Of a stretch of 6,205 nucleotides of DNA, positions 5,162 to 6,205 are shown piece by piece. The position numbers and the translations under genes were made by a program. Source of the DNA: an uncultured Lachnospiraceae bacterium. Lineage in GTDB: Bacteria; Bacillota; Clostridia; Lachnospirales; Lachnospiraceae. The stretch spans positions 1-6,205 of the forward strand of contig CAJTOV010000192.1 of NCBI GenBank assembly GCA_910577765.1, in the 5' to 3' direction. The notes under the pieces are model-generated. The model did not search any database. It saw only the letters and a program-made list of their open reading frames with translations, and was not told the DNA's origin. The first letter of the stretch is position 1. The number at the start of each line of letters is the position of its first letter.

Positions 5162-5893
5162 TTACGTTTGTTTCAATAGTTCTGCCCCAGCGGACGGCCT
5201 GCCGGTCAGGTGCATGGTCAGGGGCATCAGAAGATGGACCATCATCAGCTTGTAGGCGGACTCTCCGTCGCCTTCCTTTAAATAGGAGCACACAAGCCTG
5301 TGTTCTTTCAGTGTGTCCTCGGTGCGGCCGGGGACCAAAAGGGCTTCGGAGGTGGTTAAGTGGATCAGGTACATAAGCCGCTGGAAGATCTGCTGAAATT
5401 CCCGGTTCTGGGCATAGCTTACCAGGGTCCGGTGGAACTGGTGGTCATATTCCATAAACTGGTCCAGGCTTGCCTGGGTCCAGCTGTTGTTTTCGATATT
5501 CTCCCTGCCTGGGCCGTTCTTCTGGTTCAGAAGCTTTTCCTGCTTTTCCAGCAGCCGGTCCAGGTCCGCCAGGGTCTTCTGGCCTTTCTTTGATCCTGCT
5601 TCAGCCGCAATGAGACGGACGCAGAAGCCTTCGATGGCGCAGCGGATCTGGATGCTTTCCTCCATATCCTGCTCATTGAGAGAACGGATCATGAAGCCCT
5701 TGCTGGGAACCACGGTAATATAGCCGTCCTGGCTTAAACACTGGATGGCTTCCCGCATAGGGGTCCTGGAGATACCGATCTGGGCAGACATCCTGGTCTC
5801 CGAATAAAGTACATTGGGTTCCAGTTGTCCGGACAGAATCATATTCTTCAAATAATCATAAGCCTGTATCTGTAATGGACTTCTGCGTTCCAT
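5162..5893 (-). CDS. GntR-family regulator, FadR (FCD) subfamily
   Basis: A 243-residue DNA-binding protein. The N-terminal winged helix-turn-helix (about 8-70) includes the recognition-helix pattern SRTPMREAIQ at 42-51 and the wing around VVPSKGF (61-67). The C-terminal all-helical FCD domain (about 76-228) senses a small ligand, in this family often an organic acid or sugar acid. Its metal-site residues are all present: Asp150 and His154 (DHQFH), His198 (KEHRL) and His220 (MVHLL). A spacer of about 20 residues rich in Lys, Asn and Gly (117-137) interrupts the first FCD helices. The ATG at 5893 has GGAGG 6 nt upstream (complement of 5900-5904). No metabolic or transport gene is next to it in the window, so the ligand and targets cannot be named. 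Confidence 0.93.
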   Translation of the reverse strand: MERRSPLQIQAYDYLKNMILSGQLEPNVLYSETRMSAQIGISRTPMREAIQCLSQDGYITVVPSKGFMIRSLNEQDMEESIQIRCAIEGFCVRLIAAEAGSKKGQKTLADLDRLLEKQEKLLNQKNGPGRENIENNSWTQASLDQFMEYDHQFHRTLVSYAQNREFQQIFQRLMYLIHLTTSEALLVPGRTEDTLKEHRLVCSYLKEGDGESAYKLMMVHLLMPLTMHLTGRPSAGAELLKQT

Positions 5894-5970
5894 GGCGTTC
5901 CTCCTGCTGGCATTTCTCTGGTAACCGTCTCTGCCGCTTCACCTGCCGGATACTTTCCTCCGGTCCGGAC

Positions 5971-5988
5971 CATACGGATCATACGGAT
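5971..5988. repeat. Tandem 9-bp repeat CATACGGAT in the GntR upstream region
   Basis: CATACGGAT occurs twice in direct tandem (5971-5979 and 5980-5988). It adjoins the perfect 10-bp palindrome GGTCCGGACC (5962-5971). The repeats overlap the candidate -10 box of gntR, so they could be an autoregulatory site. This is inference. Confidence 0.5.
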
Positions 5989-6006
5989 GCTTTCATTAAA
6001 TGTTAC
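5978..6006 (-). promoter_or_regulatory. Candidate gntR promoter that borrows the element's end
   Basis: Minus strand: TATGAT (complement of 5978-5983), with GTAACA (complement of 6001-6006) 17 bp upstream; GTAACA matches the -35 consensus at 4 of 6 positions. Five of these six bases are the terminal GTTAC of the repeat at 6002-6151. The resulting leader would be about 75 nt. The -35 match is modest, so confidence is limited. Confidence 0.4.
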
Positions 6007-6151
6007 TGTTCACGGGGGCATCTTCTTGTCCGGCTATGCCGGACAAGAAGCATCGGGCGTCCGCCCGATGTGGAAAACTGGACGAAAACAGTCTTACAAG
6101 CCAGCTTGACGTCTGTTTTCGTCCAGTTTTCCCCGCCCCGTGAACTGTAAC
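6002..6151 (-). repeat. Palindromic MITE-like element, most complete copy (copy 3)
   Basis: A 150-bp unit bounded by imperfect terminal inverted repeats: GTTACTGTTCACGGGGGC (6002-6019) and GCCCCGTGAACTGTAAC (6135-6151). Inside are three stem-loops. The first is 6022-6050, a 13-bp perfect stem CTTCTTGTCCGGC with loop TAT. The second is 6051-6070, an 8-bp perfect stem CATCGGGC with loop GTCC. The third pairs 6072-6091 with 6113-6132, a 20-bp perfect stem around a 21-nt centre. It has no coding capacity. No target-site duplication is obvious in the flanks (AAAT and CTAG). Copies 1 and 2 lack one arm of the large stem. Orientation is opposite to copies 1 and 2. Confidence 0.92.
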
Positions 6152-6205
6152 CTAGTACATCGTTGCACTAATTCCCGAGTAAATAGCACTCGCTATCCGC
6201 GCCAT
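6152..6205 (-). other. Possible 3' end of a minus-strand gene at the right edge
   Basis: The minus strand reads open from the window edge to a TAG at 6154-6152, encoding ARIASAIYSGISATMY after an edge ATG. The stop touches the border of the 150-bp repeat. A second frame is also open to a TAG at 6170-6168 (ADSECYLLGN). Codons such as ATA and AGT differ from the GC-ending codons of the neighbouring genes, so the stretch may equally be non-coding or part of a longer repeat. I do not recognise either peptide. Confidence 0.25.

Noticed and set aside
711..6151. The spaced palindromic copies as a CRISPR array
   Set aside because: The copies are kilobases apart, are separated by genes and are not regularly spaced; there are no spacers or cas genes.

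Overview
The window looks like a chromosomal segment from a fairly GC-rich gut-type Clostridia (Lachnospiraceae-like) Firmicute. The evidence is the gene order iscS-iscU-mnmA, the GGCCGL type of MnmA, near-consensus sigma-A promoters with 17-bp spacers, strong AAAGGAG/GGAGG ribosome sites, and G/C-rich third codon positions. No species is claimed. Almost all genes lie on the minus strand; the exception is a small gene near the left end.

Left end (1-560): the first codons of a minus-strand gene run off the window. It has its own promoter and a hairpin leader. Back to back with it is a plus-strand promoter driving a 70-residue, tryptophan-rich, repeat-containing small membrane protein (267-479). 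A strong minus-strand terminator (511-560) follows. It ends a tRNA-Ser(CGA) gene (572-663) that has its own near-perfect promoter.

Centre (803-5006): a tightly packed minus-strand operon runs iscS (cysteine desulfurase), iscU (Fe-S scaffold), mnmA (tRNA 2-thiouridylase) and then a lipoprotein SH3b-amidase that cleaves peptidoglycan. mnmA and iscU overlap by 1 nt and the amidase and mnmA by 4 nt, which suggests translational coupling. IscS supplies persulfide sulfur to both IscU and MnmA, so the first three genes form a sulfur-trafficking unit. The amidase is an unexpected passenger. The iscS promoter carries a 21-bp palindrome spanning the -10 box and spacer, a good candidate repressor operator (perhaps IscR/Rrf2-type).

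Right end (5022-6205): a GntR/FadR-type (FCD) regulator is bracketed by two oppositely oriented copies of an interspersed palindromic element. A third, degenerate copy lies just after the amidase stop codon. The best copy (6002-6151) is 150 bp long, has imperfect terminal inverted repeats of about 17 bp, and contains three stem-loops. All copies sit directly 3' of minus-strand reading frames. This MITE/REP-like family is the least explained and most interesting structure in the window.
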